DNA of 35,869 bases from Isosphaeraceae bacterium (GTDB taxonomy: Bacteria > Planctomycetota > Planctomycetia > Isosphaerales > Isosphaeraceae), in NCBI GenBank assembly GCA_025356475.1, contig JANXSX010000121.1:1-35869 (forward strand), written 5' to 3'. The notes under the pieces are model-generated. The model was not told the DNA's origin. It worked only from the letters and a program-made list of their open reading frames with translations, and searched no databases. Shown here in pieces: positions 6,916-15,821 of the stretch. Numbering within the stretch: position 1 is the stretch's first letter; every line of letters begins with the position of its first letter. A program made the translations under genes and the position numbers.

Positions 6916-9804
6916 CTAAGCCCGAATGCAGTCATCGGTGACGAGGCGGGAGAGGTCTGGATAACCGGGAGGGATGCCAGGGGCAGTTGCGGTGAGGCCT
7001 TCCGACTCGCGCCGGGCGACGTCCAAGTTGAGAGCGAGAAGTTGGCCAAGGAGGTCCTGCTTCGCTGAGAACCCATAAGCTGCCATCACTGCAAGATCGA
7101 GGATCACATGTGCGTCTTTGAGCGGGTTCTTGCCCGGAAGTTCCAGCGTTTTGTACACGGCCCGCAACCCGCCTTTGATCTTGCCCAATGCGTCGGTTCG
7201 TACCCTGCGCACCTCGCGACCGGCGGCTGCGACGGCGTCGATTCGGGAGATTGTGGGGGCTTGAGGCCAGGGGAAGGTGTCGAACACAGATTCGGGAGTA
7301 TAGCGAAAATCCGCTTTAAACTTTGAACACTTGGTTACAAACCAACTCCAATGAGATGCGGATTGAAGAATGCCGAAGCTGTAATCATCATCGAAGGCAA
7401 AAATCTCCATCGTCTTGTCTGGCCGAACACTGCGATGCACGAAACAGAAAATGGGGCGCTTCGTGACCTCACAGCAGGCGACGAATCGCGATTTGGTTCC
7501 GATAGCATCGTGCATCTCTTGCCGGGCTCGGAAATGAAGCCACCAAGTCTGCAACCAATTCTGATCTTGTCCTCTCGATTTTCCAGTTCTCTCTCTCTCG
7601 ACACCGGCAAGCACACGAATATGTGGCAAGACGGTCTCTTGAACTCTCTTGAACGGTCTTGTAAACGCTTGAGCCTCAAGAATCGATCGTTTCTGGAAGT
7701 CGATGACCCATTCCACGGGATTTCCAAGGGTAATCATAATTTGACCGATAAGGTATGGATGTACCACCTCTCTATTCCTTGGATCGACCGACAACATGGC
7801 GAGCGCTTCGCTCGGTGATAGCCGAAACCCCGAATGACGAGGGTACTGTCCATTGAAGACCCGTTGGGGACTCGTATTTGTCGATAGCCTGAGCGTCTCG
7901 GTCGTATCTGTTTTATCAGATAGGGCTGCATTAATGTGTTCGACATCGCGAAATAGGAACCCCTGATCTTTCGACGGAACCAGAGTTCTCCGTACGCTCG
8001 ATTCTTCATTCTTGAACCACAGCCTTCGCGCGTTCGGCAAGACGCGAATATCCTGCGACTTCACCCAGTTTGCAATCGAGACATGAACAACAGCCTCCCC
8101 GCTCCAAGGCTGATTCTCCACAGCCTCGATAATCGTCCCGTCCTTCACAACATGATCTAACCCACCAACGCGAGATTGATTGTTGCGAATGTTCTGGGTG
8201 CCGACCAAACCGGCTCTGCCGGCAAACGGATCATCGAGTGTGCATGCGGATAATTGGTCATGCGATTTGCGGAACCAGTACACGCAATAGTCCGCCATGC
8301 CGGGTACATCGGGATAGGCCTTGCGAACCGCGTTGACGTAATCGGCACCGTGCTCGGGCTTCAGTCGCTTGGCACCGAGGAAAGGTGGGTTACCAATGAT
8401 CACGTCGGCATAAGGCCATGCGGTCGGCTTGCCTTGGGAGTCGATCAGGGCATCGCCGACCAGAAAATTCTCATCCAGATTGTCGAGCGGTAGCGCATTT
8501 TCCGTTGCCCCGACCTCGTCGATCGCGAATTTGCGCGCGATCATCATCGTGACCTTGGCAAGCTCAATCGCGAATGGGTTGATGTCCAGGCCGAAGAACT
8601 GGCGAGCGGTGACGAAGCCGAACAAACGCTGATCCGACTTGAACCGATCGGAACGCTCCGCCAAACGTTCGAGGATCCGGGCCTCCAGGCGCTTCATTTC
8701 TCGATAGGCGATGTAGAGGAAGTTGCCTGAGCCGCATGCGGGGTCCAGGACGGTGAGGTGTTCGAGACGCCCCTTGAGTTGCAAGAGCGCATCTACCGAG
8801 CCTGCCGCCTCGATGCGCTCAGACCAGGGTTCGACGATCGTGGGGCCGACGATCTTCATGATGTCGGTGGCTGATGTGAAGTGGGCACCAAAGGCGTGGC
8901 GTTCTTCCTTGCCCAGGGAGTGCTCGAAAAGCGAGCCGAAAATCTCGGGACGAACCTTCGACCAATCCGCATCGGCCGCCGCCTTGAGATGCGCGACCTC
9001 GTCGACTCGCAGCTCCACGCGGGCAGCCTCACGAAACAGGCCGCCGTTGAAGTAATCCACACCAGCGTAACGCCCCCCCGGAGTCTTGCCAGGCGTATTC
9101 ATGGCGTCGAACAGCCCGCCCAGCAGGTCGTAGGAATCCTGCTTCGTTTTGCAATCGTCCAGCAAACGGGCGACGAGATAGCGATCGAGAAGGTCGATAT
9201 CTTCGGCGAACAGAGCAACAAGCATTTGCAAGATGAAGCGCTGGGCGAGCGCGCGATCGACTCCACGGACGGTCATCTTGTTGAAGCATTCCGCCAGATG
9301 GTCTGCAGCCAGGCGGGTCACTGCGAGTTGGTCGTTTCCAAACCTGGGCGTCTCCGGCTTCACGAACAGAAAGGCGAGTGGACCCCATCGTTTATGGAGA
9401 TCAACCAGTGGGACCTTGTCGACCGGGCTATCCATCTGAGTATCGAAGTCGTAAATCCAAAACTCGTCGAAGTTGCAAAGAATAACGTAGTTGGGGCGAT
9501 TGGGAACGAGTCGGGTCCAGTAGCTGAACGCTTGACGATAATGCTTGGCGAGGTTCTCTCCCCGTTTTTTCATCTCGATGAGGACAACAGGTTTCCAGAC
9601 AAGATCAGCGAATGCAGTGCCCTTTCCGTCCTCTTTCTTGATCCGCTCCTCCAGAATCGCGCCTGCCTCTTTGACGCCGCCGTGGCCGAAAGCCTGGAAG
9701 AGCCGATCAAGATAGACCTGAGCCTCGCCCTTTTCGTCGCCTTTGATGTGAGTCTGTACCCAAGTGGTGAACGCGTTGAGACGCTCGACACGTGCCTCGT
9801 TCAT
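6916..9804 (-). CDS. MmeI-like type IIG/IIL restriction-methylation enzyme (N6-adenine)
   Basis: A single 962-residue protein that should both methylate and cut DNA. The N-terminal nuclease has D67-X9-E77-M-K79, the same D-X9-ExK spacing as MmeI. A helical linker follows. The methyltransferase has HAFGAHFTS (303-311, motif X-like), DPACGSGN (354-361, S-adenosylmethionine binding), GLDINPFAIELAK and catalytic NPPF (472-475), the form used by N6-adenine methylases. The C-terminal third (from about residue 600) should hold the target recognition domain. MmeI itself is 919 residues and needs no partner subunit, and none is seen here. The start has no clear Shine-Dalgarno, and the upstream DNA is A+T-rich. 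The recognition sequence cannot be read from the sequence. Restriction or hemimethylation-only (MmeI style) protection is likely. Confidence 0.93.
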   Translation of the reverse strand: MNEARVERLNAFTTWVQTHIKGDEKGEAQVYLDRLFQAFGHGGVKEAGAILEERIKKEDGKGTAFADLVWKPVVLIEMKKRGENLAKHYRQAFSYWTRLVPNRPNYVILCNFDEFWIYDFDTQMDSPVDKVPLVDLHKRWGPLAFLFVKPETPRFGNDQLAVTRLAADHLAECFNKMTVRGVDRALAQRFILQMLVALFAEDIDLLDRYLVARLLDDCKTKQDSYDLLGGLFDAMNTPGKTPGGRYAGVDYFNGGLFREAARVELRVDEVAHLKAAADADWSKVRPEIFGSLFEHSLGKEERHAFGAHFTSATDIMKIVGPTIVEPWSERIEAAGSVDALLQLKGRLEHLTVLDPACGSGNFLYIAYREMKRLEARILERLAERSDRFKSDQRLFGFVTARQFFGLDINPFAIELAKVTMMIARKFAIDEVGATENALPLDNLDENFLVGDALIDSQGKPTAWPYADVIIGNPPFLGAKRLKPEHGADYVNAVRKAYPDVPGMADYCVYWFRKSHDQLSACTLDDPFAGRAGLVGTQNIRNNQSRVGGLDHVVKDGTIIEAVENQPWSGEAVVHVSIANWVKSQDIRVLPNARRLWFKNEESSVRRTLVPSKDQGFLFRDVEHINAALSDKTDTTETLRLSTNTSPQRVFNGQYPRHSGFRLSPSEALAMLSVDPRNREVVHPYLIGQIMITLGNPVEWVIDFQKRSILEAQAFTRPFKRVQETVLPHIRVLAGVERERTGKSRGQDQNWLQTWWLHFRARQEMHDAIGTKSRFVACCEVTKRPIFCFVHRSVRPDKTMEIFAFDDDYSFGILQSASHWSWFVTKCSKFKADFRYTPESVFDTFPWPQAPTISRIDAVAAAGREVRRVRTDALGKIKGGLRAVYKTLELPGKNPLKDAHVILDLAVMAAYGFSAKQDLLGQLLALNLDVARRESEGLTATAPGIPPGYPDLSRLVTDDCIRA

Positions 9805-10150
9805 GATGATATTCGCATGGAATTATTCTGCAATTGAATTGTCTCAGAGTTCCCAATCTACCCCACATAAAGACGCGCGTGAAGAGACGGGCTGCGCAGG
9901 GACACACTCATTGGATCGGGTCAACGCGGATTTTCCTTCTTTAGACACTCTCTTTAGAGTATAGCCCAAGCTTCGCAATCGCGATACACGCCTTGTAAAG
10001 CTGAACTCGTCTCGTTTTGGAGCTTAATGAATTCGACAAGAACGAGGGCTAATCGTTCACTCGTACGAGATGATCAACATCGACATCGCCGAGGGGGCAT
10101 TTGAACTGCCCCCTCACGACATTCGAATGCCCAAGCATGAAGCGCGGCTT
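9805..10150. other. Non-coding gap upstream of the restriction-methylation gene
   Basis: About 346 bases without a convincing gene. The left half is visibly richer in A+T than the surroundings and should contain the promoter of the minus-strand restriction gene. The right half carries the hairpin at 10091-10115 behind the DUF1080 gene. I see no tRNA, repeat array or attachment site. Confidence 0.6.
10091..10115 (-). terminator. Perfect 9-bp hairpin downstream of the DUF1080 gene
   Basis: GAGGGGGCA at 10091-10099 pairs perfectly with TGCCCCCTC at 10107-10115 across a seven-base loop. It lies 36 bases after the stop of the minus-strand DUF1080 gene. There is no T-run on either side, so intrinsic termination is uncertain; it may act as an mRNA 3'-end stabiliser. 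Confidence 0.5.
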
Positions 10151-11476
10151 TCAGTTCAACGCTTCGACAAACAGGTTTGCGAATTGGAGTGGATCGCCGT
10201 GGTGCTGGAGACCGATTGGCCCGTGGGCGGGGAGGCCTGGAAGCTGGGCCTCGTTGATCACCTTTTGGCCATTCAGGACAACGGTTAGGCGCTCTCCTTT
10301 GAGGGTGATCTCGAAGCGGTTCCACTCCCCCGGGAGCTTGTCGGCATTGACCTTGGGGATTCCTCCCGCGCGGATCGAGTCGGGCAACGTCTTGTCGGTT
10401 CGATAGCCGTACAGTTCTCCTGATCCGACGGTGTTGCAGGTGATGTTGATCTGAGCCTTGCCCGAACCCCGAATCAAGATGCCACTGTCACCTGCGTAAG
10501 GAATGATCACAGTTTTCGGTTTGCCGTCGGCACCGACCGCTTCGTCGCCGTTGGGCAGAACGACGGCTCGAGGCTTGGGCACGGGAGGGCCAGGAAGACG
10601 CCAGTCGACGATCATTCGGAAGTCGCGGTAGTTCTTCTCCGTCCAGAGATTCTTGTCGTTGGCCTCACTCTTTCCATCGTAGGACAGAATCGAATCGCTC
10701 GCCTTCCAATGGCCGACATGGCCGGATTCAACCTTCCAACCGCGCAGGTCGAGCCCGGAGTAAATTGAGACAAGTCCGTTCGCGAGCGCCGCAGTCTGCG
10801 CCTCAGTGGGATTGGTTGAAGGGAGTTCCTTGATCCGAAGGTTCCGGAAGTGGCACTCCGAGCCTTCCGCTTCCAGGCAGAGATACCCTTTGCGCGGGCT
10901 ACATTCGAATGCTCCGGAAACTTCCTTACCGTTGACTTCGAGTTTGAGGACTCCGTTGTTGCTGATGACCTTGTAATGGTTCCATTCGGGAGCGGCCTTC
11001 GAACGTTTCTCGCTGGGCAGGCACCTCATCCAGCCGCCGGGGTGCGGTCGGTCGGGCTTCATCGTGGCTCCCCAGATTCCGAAAATATCGCCGTGGCTGG
11101 TGTAATCCTTCGTCTCCTGGCCGTCGAGGATCTGGACCTCGATTCCTCGCGTGAAGGGAACCCCAGGGTATGGCAACGGGTCACTATGAACGAATAAGCC
11201 GGCGTTCCCGCCAGCGATTAGGTGTCTCCACTCGAGTTCGAGGATGAAGTTCTCGTACTGCCGATCCGTTCGCATGACCCCCGTGGGTTTGCCGGTCGAG
11301 ATGATCATGTCATCACGCACACTGAATGTCTCGGGCGCGACGTTCACGGGGACCCAGCCCGTCAGGTCCTTGCCATTGAAGAGTGGACGGAATCCCTCAT
11401 CAAGAGCGGCAGAGTGTCCCAAAGCCGCCAGCCCGGCCAGTCCAAGACCAGCTCCCAGAAACGATCTTCTGTCCAT
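10151..11476 (-). CDS. Tat-exported protein with two DUF1080 (3-keto-disaccharide hydrolase) domains
   Basis: The 441-residue protein starts at ATG 11476 with GAGGA five bases upstream; the frame is open 30 codons further but that part is not protein-like. The N-terminus MDRRSFLGAGLGLAG is a twin-arginine signal. Domain one starts FRPLFNGKDLTGWV and includes GNAGLFVHSD and IEVQILDGQE. Domain two starts VSIYSGLDLRGWKV and includes DSGILIRGSGKAQ, GSGELYGYRTD, GEWNRFEITLKGERLTVV and GPIGLQHHGD. Domain two is the paralogue of the single-domain gene at 6086-6820. Export folded through Tat suggests a periplasmic role. It is divergent from the cytochrome c gene at 11809. Confidence 0.93.
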   Translation of the reverse strand: MDRRSFLGAGLGLAGLAALGHSAALDEGFRPLFNGKDLTGWVPVNVAPETFSVRDDMIISTGKPTGVMRTDRQYENFILELEWRHLIAGGNAGLFVHSDPLPYPGVPFTRGIEVQILDGQETKDYTSHGDIFGIWGATMKPDRPHPGGWMRCLPSEKRSKAAPEWNHYKVISNNGVLKLEVNGKEVSGAFECSPRKGYLCLEAEGSECHFRNLRIKELPSTNPTEAQTAALANGLVSIYSGLDLRGWKVESGHVGHWKASDSILSYDGKSEANDKNLWTEKNYRDFRMIVDWRLPGPPVPKPRAVVLPNGDEAVGADGKPKTVIIPYAGDSGILIRGSGKAQINITCNTVGSGELYGYRTDKTLPDSIRAGGIPKVNADKLPGEWNRFEITLKGERLTVVLNGQKVINEAQLPGLPAHGPIGLQHHGDPLQFANLFVEALN

Positions 11477-11808
11477 TGGAGTCCTCGTGATGTGCCAGCG
11501 CCCGGTCTGATTCACGGGGCCTCTAACAAAGATACGGGGAGCAACACGACCATCGCAACTGCGCACAGGAGCACAACGCGGGTTTCGGGAGGGAGAACGG
11601 GCTGGGGGATGGGGGCATTAATCTGGGAAAGATGAAGAGACTGTAGCCGATTGGTTGGGTGTCTCGATTCCCAGAATGGATTTACGCAGGCGACACACCT
11701 CTGGCCGCTTGTGTTGTGGTTGTTCACAATAAGAGAGAGAGAGCCGCGCGCGATGCTGCTTCTGCCCAGTCCGTTTGCGCGTGGAGTCGGCTTCGGAGAC
11801 CTTGAGTT

Positions 11809-13173
11809 ATGCGGTTCGGTTACCGGTTCACCCATAGCGTGATGGGTTTGTTCGCACTTTCCATCTTGGGTGCCGACGCCCCCGACCAAGTCGCAATCGA
11901 ACGCGGTCGGATTGCCCTCACGTCAACAGGATACTTAAAGCCAGCCTGGAAGGAAGAGACTTACAAAAAGGTCGGCAAACTTTGGGGATTTGAAGCGCCA
12001 GACCCGGAGAACGATCCCGAGGGCTACTCGAAGGCCTTTAATAAGCGTTATGGTCTTCACCCAGCCCCATTTCCTAACGACGGCTACCCGATGGGGCTCC
12101 GCAAGGGAAATGGCCCTAACGGCACGAAGGTTGGGCTCCAGATCGATTGCCTGGTTTGTCACGGGGGGTCGATTGGGGGAACAAGCTATGTTGGGATTGG
12201 CAACAGTCAGCTCGATCTGACATCGCTCTTGAACGATTTGACCATTGCCGAAGGGCGTAAGATGCCACCGGCTCTCTTTACGTTGAACACAGCTCGGGGC
12301 ACGGTCAACGCCGGTCAAATCGCTGCTGTGCTTCTCAGTGTCCGTAATCCCGACATGTCGATGCGTACGTTCCCGATCCCTTTGGGAGCGAACTTCCCCG
12401 AGCTCAATACACCTGCCTGGTGGAACCTTGGTCCCAAGGCCACCATGTATCACGATGGCCGGACCGATGCCTCGTCGGTCCGGTCGAACATGCAGTTCAT
12501 GCTCGCCGAACTCTCACTTCAAGAGTTCAAAGACCTGGAATCCACGTTCGCCGATATTCAAGCCTACTTGAAGAGTTTGACCCCTCCTCGGTACCCATTC
12601 CCGATCGATTCGACCAGGGCCGAGCTCGGTAAGGCGGTTTTCACCCAGAATTGCGCCAAGTGCCACGGCACTTATGGATCCGACGGAGCGGTTGAAAGCT
12701 ACCCTTCGCGGATCGTTGAGCTGAAAACCATCGGCACCGACCGAGTTCGATTCGACGGTACGACCGACCGTCTGGTTAAGCACTACAACGCCACCTGGCT
12801 GGGCGAACTCAGTCCTGTTTCGGAAGTAGGCATCGGCTACCAAGCTCCTCCTCTGCGAGGAATTTGGGCTACGGCTCCGTATCTCCATAATGGGTCCGTG
12901 CCGAGCCTGGCAACCTTGCTCAAGTCATCGACAAGGCCCAACGTCTATCGACTGCCTCGCTCGGCGGAGTTCGAGAACTATGACCAGACCAACGTTGGCT
13001 GGAAATTCGAACCTGTCGATACCGCACTTGATATCAAGGCACTCATAATTTATGAGGCTCGACACATTTTCAATACGTCCCGAGTCGGCTTGGGTAATGG
13101 TGGACATACCTTCGGTGATAAGCTTTCAGAGCAAGAGCGGTCTGATTTGATCGAATATTTAAAGACACTTTGA
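11809..13173 (+). CDS. Exported di-haem c-type cytochrome, RoxA/peroxidase-like
   Basis: A 454-residue protein with a short hydrophobic N-terminus (about 8-21, ending LGADAP) and two haem-binding CxxCH motifs: C114-x2-C117-H118 in CLVCHGG and C282-x2-C285-H286 in CAKCHG. Between them are NTPAWWNLGPKATMYHDGRTD, and after the second APPLRGIWATAPYLHNGSVP. These blocks recall the RoxA/di-haem peroxidase superfamily, in which periplasmic enzymes or electron carriers use both haems. RoxA itself is longer (about 650-690 residues), so this is a shorter relative of unknown substrate. GGAG is ten bases before the ATG. No partner oxidoreductase is adjacent. Confidence 0.85.
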   Translation: MRFGYRFTHSVMGLFALSILGADAPDQVAIERGRIALTSTGYLKPAWKEETYKKVGKLWGFEAPDPENDPEGYSKAFNKRYGLHPAPFPNDGYPMGLRKGNGPNGTKVGLQIDCLVCHGGSIGGTSYVGIGNSQLDLTSLLNDLTIAEGRKMPPALFTLNTARGTVNAGQIAAVLLSVRNPDMSMRTFPIPLGANFPELNTPAWWNLGPKATMYHDGRTDASSVRSNMQFMLAELSLQEFKDLESTFADIQAYLKSLTPPRYPFPIDSTRAELGKAVFTQNCAKCHGTYGSDGAVESYPSRIVELKTIGTDRVRFDGTTDRLVKHYNATWLGELSPVSEVGIGYQAPPLRGIWATAPYLHNGSVPSLATLLKSSTRPNVYRLPRSAEFENYDQTNVGWKFEPVDTALDIKALIIYEARHIFNTSRVGLGNGGHTFGDKLSEQERSDLIEYLKTL

Positions 13174-13191
13174 GATGAGCTATAAAGTGTC
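13164..13191 (+). terminator. 8-bp inverted repeat across the cytochrome stop codon
   Basis: GACACTTT (13164-13171) pairs with AAAGTGTC (13184-13191) over a 12-base loop. It includes the stop codon of the cytochrome gene and sits between convergent genes, so it may mark transcript ends. No T-tail is seen. Confidence 0.3.
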
Positions 13192-13212
13192 ACACTGCGC
13201 CTGATTGCACCC

Positions 13213-13557
13213 CTATCCAGAGATTGCCGCTACGGCCTCATCCTTGGTCTCGCAGAGGGTGAGAACGCGGTCGAGCTGGGTAATCTGGAAGAGATATCTT
13301 AAGTTCGGGTCGAGCCCAAAGAGGGCGAGTTTGCCACCAGCGGCAACAACCTTACGTTGGAGAGTGACGAGAATCCCCAGCGCCATGCTTGAGATCACAA
13401 CGACCGATGAGAAATCGAGGACCAGGTGGGTTTTGCCCTGTCCCTCGACGAGTCCGTAGAGTTGCGACCGGGCCTCATCGGCGACCCTGGGGTAGTCGAA
13501 GTGAACGATTGTTGCGGGCCCATCGTCGTTGACATGGTAGAGAGCGTCCGTCGACAT
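13213..13557 (-). CDS. STAS-domain protein (anti-sigma factor antagonist type)
   Basis: A 114-residue protein made almost wholly of one STAS domain. The start MSTDALYHV at 13557 is preferred over an in-frame ATG ten codons earlier. The central strand and loop read HLVLDFSSVVVISSMALGILVTL (about 44-66 in two halves), with Ser56/57 in the position phosphorylated in SpoIIAA-like antagonists. Family members bind serine kinases or anti-sigma factors in partner-switching. No kinase, phosphatase or sigma factor is encoded nearby, so the partner must be elsewhere. The usual DSSGLG is changed to ISSMALG, lacking the aspartate before the serine. Confidence 0.85.
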   Translation of the reverse strand: MSTDALYHVNDDGPATIVHFDYPRVADEARSQLYGLVEGQGKTHLVLDFSSVVVISSMALGILVTLQRKVVAAGGKLALFGLDPNLRYLFQITQLDRVLTLCETKDEAVAAISG

Positions 13558-13652
13558 GGTAAATCCCTGGAGAGGCCTCGTGAACAACGATGATCGCGAT
13601 CCATGTTCCGTCTATGCACTCAAATGTAGTCTATCTTGGCGATTAAAGTTGC

Positions 13653-14897
13653 TCAATCTTTCCCAGACTTAAGTTGGTCGACTTCGGGAGAGGTGGTCTT
13701 ACGCAACTCGTTGGCGACTTTACCTGCTTGGCGGAGCGCACGGATCACGTTACCTCCCAGGATTTTGCGAATATCGTCGTCCTTGTACCCGCGCGTCAGC
13801 AACTCATCGGTGAGCCTTGGGTAGCAAGAAACATCCTCCATACCCAACGGAGTCTCCGAAATCCCATCATAGTCGGAACCGATACCGACATGATCGATTC
13901 CGGCCACCTTGACGATATGATCGATATGATCCGCAATATCCTTGACGGACCCACGAGGCATCGGGTGGTCCTTGATCCATTGATCGAAGGCCTTATCAAA
14001 CTCGGCCTCTACGGGGAACGTTTTCTTGAGATCTACACGTGCCTCGGCAAACGCCTTGGCGCGATTAGGGACGATGAACGAGGGGTAAAAGACTACCATG
14101 ACCACGCCCCCATTTTTAGGAAGGCGTCTGAGAATGTCGTCCGGGACGTTCCGAGGGTGACTCGCGACTGCATAAGCTCCTGAATGACTCGCGATGATGG
14201 GAGCCTTACTAATCCGGAGGACATCGTCCATCGTTTCGGGAGAAACGTGCGAGATGTCGATAAACATACCGACCCTGTTCATCTCCTTGACGACTCGCTC
14301 ACCAAACGGGCTCAAACCGCCATTCTTGGCACTCCCTGTCGCGGAGTCGGCCCAGTCGAGCGACGTATTATGGGTCAAGGTCATATAACGGACGCCGAGG
14401 GCCGCAAAGGCGCGGAGTTGCGCCAGGCTGTTTTCTATGGCCACGCCGCCTTCCATTCCGAGCAAACTGGCGATCTTGCCTGATTTGGCGATCCGCTCCA
14501 CATCGTCGGCGGTGAGGGCGAGTTCGAAGTCGTTGGGATACTTCTCAACCATGCGCTTGACGATGTCAATTTGTTCGACCACACTCCGAGCCGGGTCGGC
14601 CTGATCGGTTGGGATATAGACCGACCAGAACTGGGCCTTCAAGCCCCCTTGTCGTGCCCTCGGGATATCGGTATGCCCGGTCGCCAGCCGTTTCGCGAGG
14701 TCGAGTGTCTCAAATTTGACGTCACCATCCTTACGGAGCCGCCACGGCAGGTCATTGTGTCCGTCAAATACGATCGCAGACTCGGTCAACTTCTTGGCCC
14801 GTTCGGAAATCGGAGCGAGCGGCGCGTCGGCTGCCAGTAATGGCAAGATGACCAGGAGAGGGAGCCAAGGCATCGTCAGGCGGCGGGGGATCGGCAT
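13653..14897 (-). CDS. Membrane dipeptidase, peptidase family M19
   Basis: A zinc dipeptidase of 414 residues, related to renal dipeptidase, which cleaves dipeptides. The start at ATG 14897 has GGAAGG nine bases upstream. MPIPRRLTMPWLPLLVILPLL forms a signal peptide or anchor, so the enzyme is exported. Metal-binding and active-site features are present: FDGHNDLPW with H47 and D49, LLGMEGG with bridging E149, LTHNTSLDWADS, DISHVSPETMDD with H217, IIASHSGAYA with H238, and HVGIGSDYDG. The C-terminus has LGGNVIRAL, typical of the family. It is probably involved in peptide scavenging in the periplasm. It follows a hypothetical gene on the same strand, with a 161-base gap. Confidence 0.95.
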   Translation of the reverse strand: MPIPRRLTMPWLPLLVILPLLAADAPLAPISERAKKLTESAIVFDGHNDLPWRLRKDGDVKFETLDLAKRLATGHTDIPRARQGGLKAQFWSVYIPTDQADPARSVVEQIDIVKRMVEKYPNDFELALTADDVERIAKSGKIASLLGMEGGVAIENSLAQLRAFAALGVRYMTLTHNTSLDWADSATGSAKNGGLSPFGERVVKEMNRVGMFIDISHVSPETMDDVLRISKAPIIASHSGAYAVASHPRNVPDDILRRLPKNGGVVMVVFYPSFIVPNRAKAFAEARVDLKKTFPVEAEFDKAFDQWIKDHPMPRGSVKDIADHIDHIVKVAGIDHVGIGSDYDGISETPLGMEDVSCYPRLTDELLTRGYKDDDIRKILGGNVIRALRQAGKVANELRKTTSPEVDQLKSGKD

Positions 14898-15058
14898 CGG
14901 TGACATCCTTCCGAAGGTGCGGTCCGTAAGCGGACATCCATTGTGAATCCCTCGGCGCTTCCTCGCAATGGCTTTGAGCTTGAGCCGGAACGAGTGACAG
15001 GGGGTGACTCCCTCCAGCGGACCGATCCCAGCGATGTTTTTCTGGGTCTGCGTCCGTC

Positions 15059-15511
15059 TCAACCCTCTGCCGACAGAACAAATTCCTCGCCGTCGGTTTC
15101 GACGACGTCGTCTGAGTAAAACTCGAAGAACTGCTGACCCGCAAAGAAGTCGGACATCGCCCGGCGCAGATTACGCTGCTTTTCCAGAAATGTGGCGTAT
15201 TGCTTGATCAGGCGACGCCTCTGATCATCGGGGAGTTGGAGGATGTCGTGATAAGACCGCTCGCCGGAACGCGTGTCGCGGTAGCTCCAAAGCCGTTTAA
15301 TGCGGCGATTGGTCTCTTCGTCGTCGAACATCAGCATTCGAGCGTATTGCCGTGCCTTCATTTTCTTGGCGAAGGCGATGAGCTCAAAGTCGGATTCATA
15401 GCCGTGATTGCGTTCGATCCAGTTGACGATCTCAGGCGTTGAGATCTTGGGCCCCTGCTCTTCACAGAGTTCTTTCAGGCTAGCGACGATCTCAGAAGGA
15501 CCCATCGGCAT
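15059..15511 (-). CDS. Hypothetical helical protein
   Basis: A 150-residue protein of unknown function. GGGGAGG lies seven bases before the ATG, which supports the start. It appears soluble and mostly helical, with a charged middle (AKKMKARQYARMLMFDDEET) and an acidic C-terminus (YSDDVVETDGEE). No cysteine or histidine cluster, signal peptide or membrane segment is visible. It may be cotranscribed with the M19 dipeptidase downstream, but the 161-base gap leaves that open. I do not recognise the family. Confidence 0.75.
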   Translation of the reverse strand: MPMGPSEIVASLKELCEEQGPKISTPEIVNWIERNHGYESDFELIAFAKKMKARQYARMLMFDDEETNRRIKRLWSYRDTRSGERSYHDILQLPDDQRRRLIKQYATFLEKQRNLRRAMSDFFAGQQFFEFYSDDVVETDGEEFVLSAEG

Positions 15512-15821
15512 AGAACCACCTCCCCACTTGTCATCACTTAGGCCTGTTATTGACTCAAGAACAGGCGATGAAGAACATCCCGCTTCCTTTCGGGTAACTA
15601 GCGAGATCCAGAGATCTCAATTCAGGCGGCTTGATCAGGCCATTGGAGGCAAGTTTACACCACTCGACGCGTGTTGTCGATGCACCGGCGTGCATCCCAT
15701 CAAATCTTCGGCGGGGACTCCTTAGCACTCGGCTCTTGGGGGATTGTCCGGATTGGTGGAGGATCACATGCATTCATCAGAATGGTGTTCAGTCTTCATT
15801 CGCAGAAGAGGGATTCTCACG
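15512..15821. other. Intergenic region between divergent genes
   Basis: About 310 bases with no gene that I can support. It should contain the promoters of the minus-strand hypothetical and of the SUMF1 relic. No repeat or RNA gene was noticed. Confidence 0.5.

Noticed and set aside
6916-9804. Restriction gene as a BREX PglX-type methylase
   Set aside because: It has the MmeI-type D-X9-ExK nuclease at the N-terminus, is shorter than PglX (about 1,200 residues), and no other BREX gene is nearby.
8881-9837. 318-codon plus-strand frame opposite the restriction enzyme
   Set aside because: Shadow of a gene with clear nuclease and methylase motifs; no family resemblance in the translated frame.
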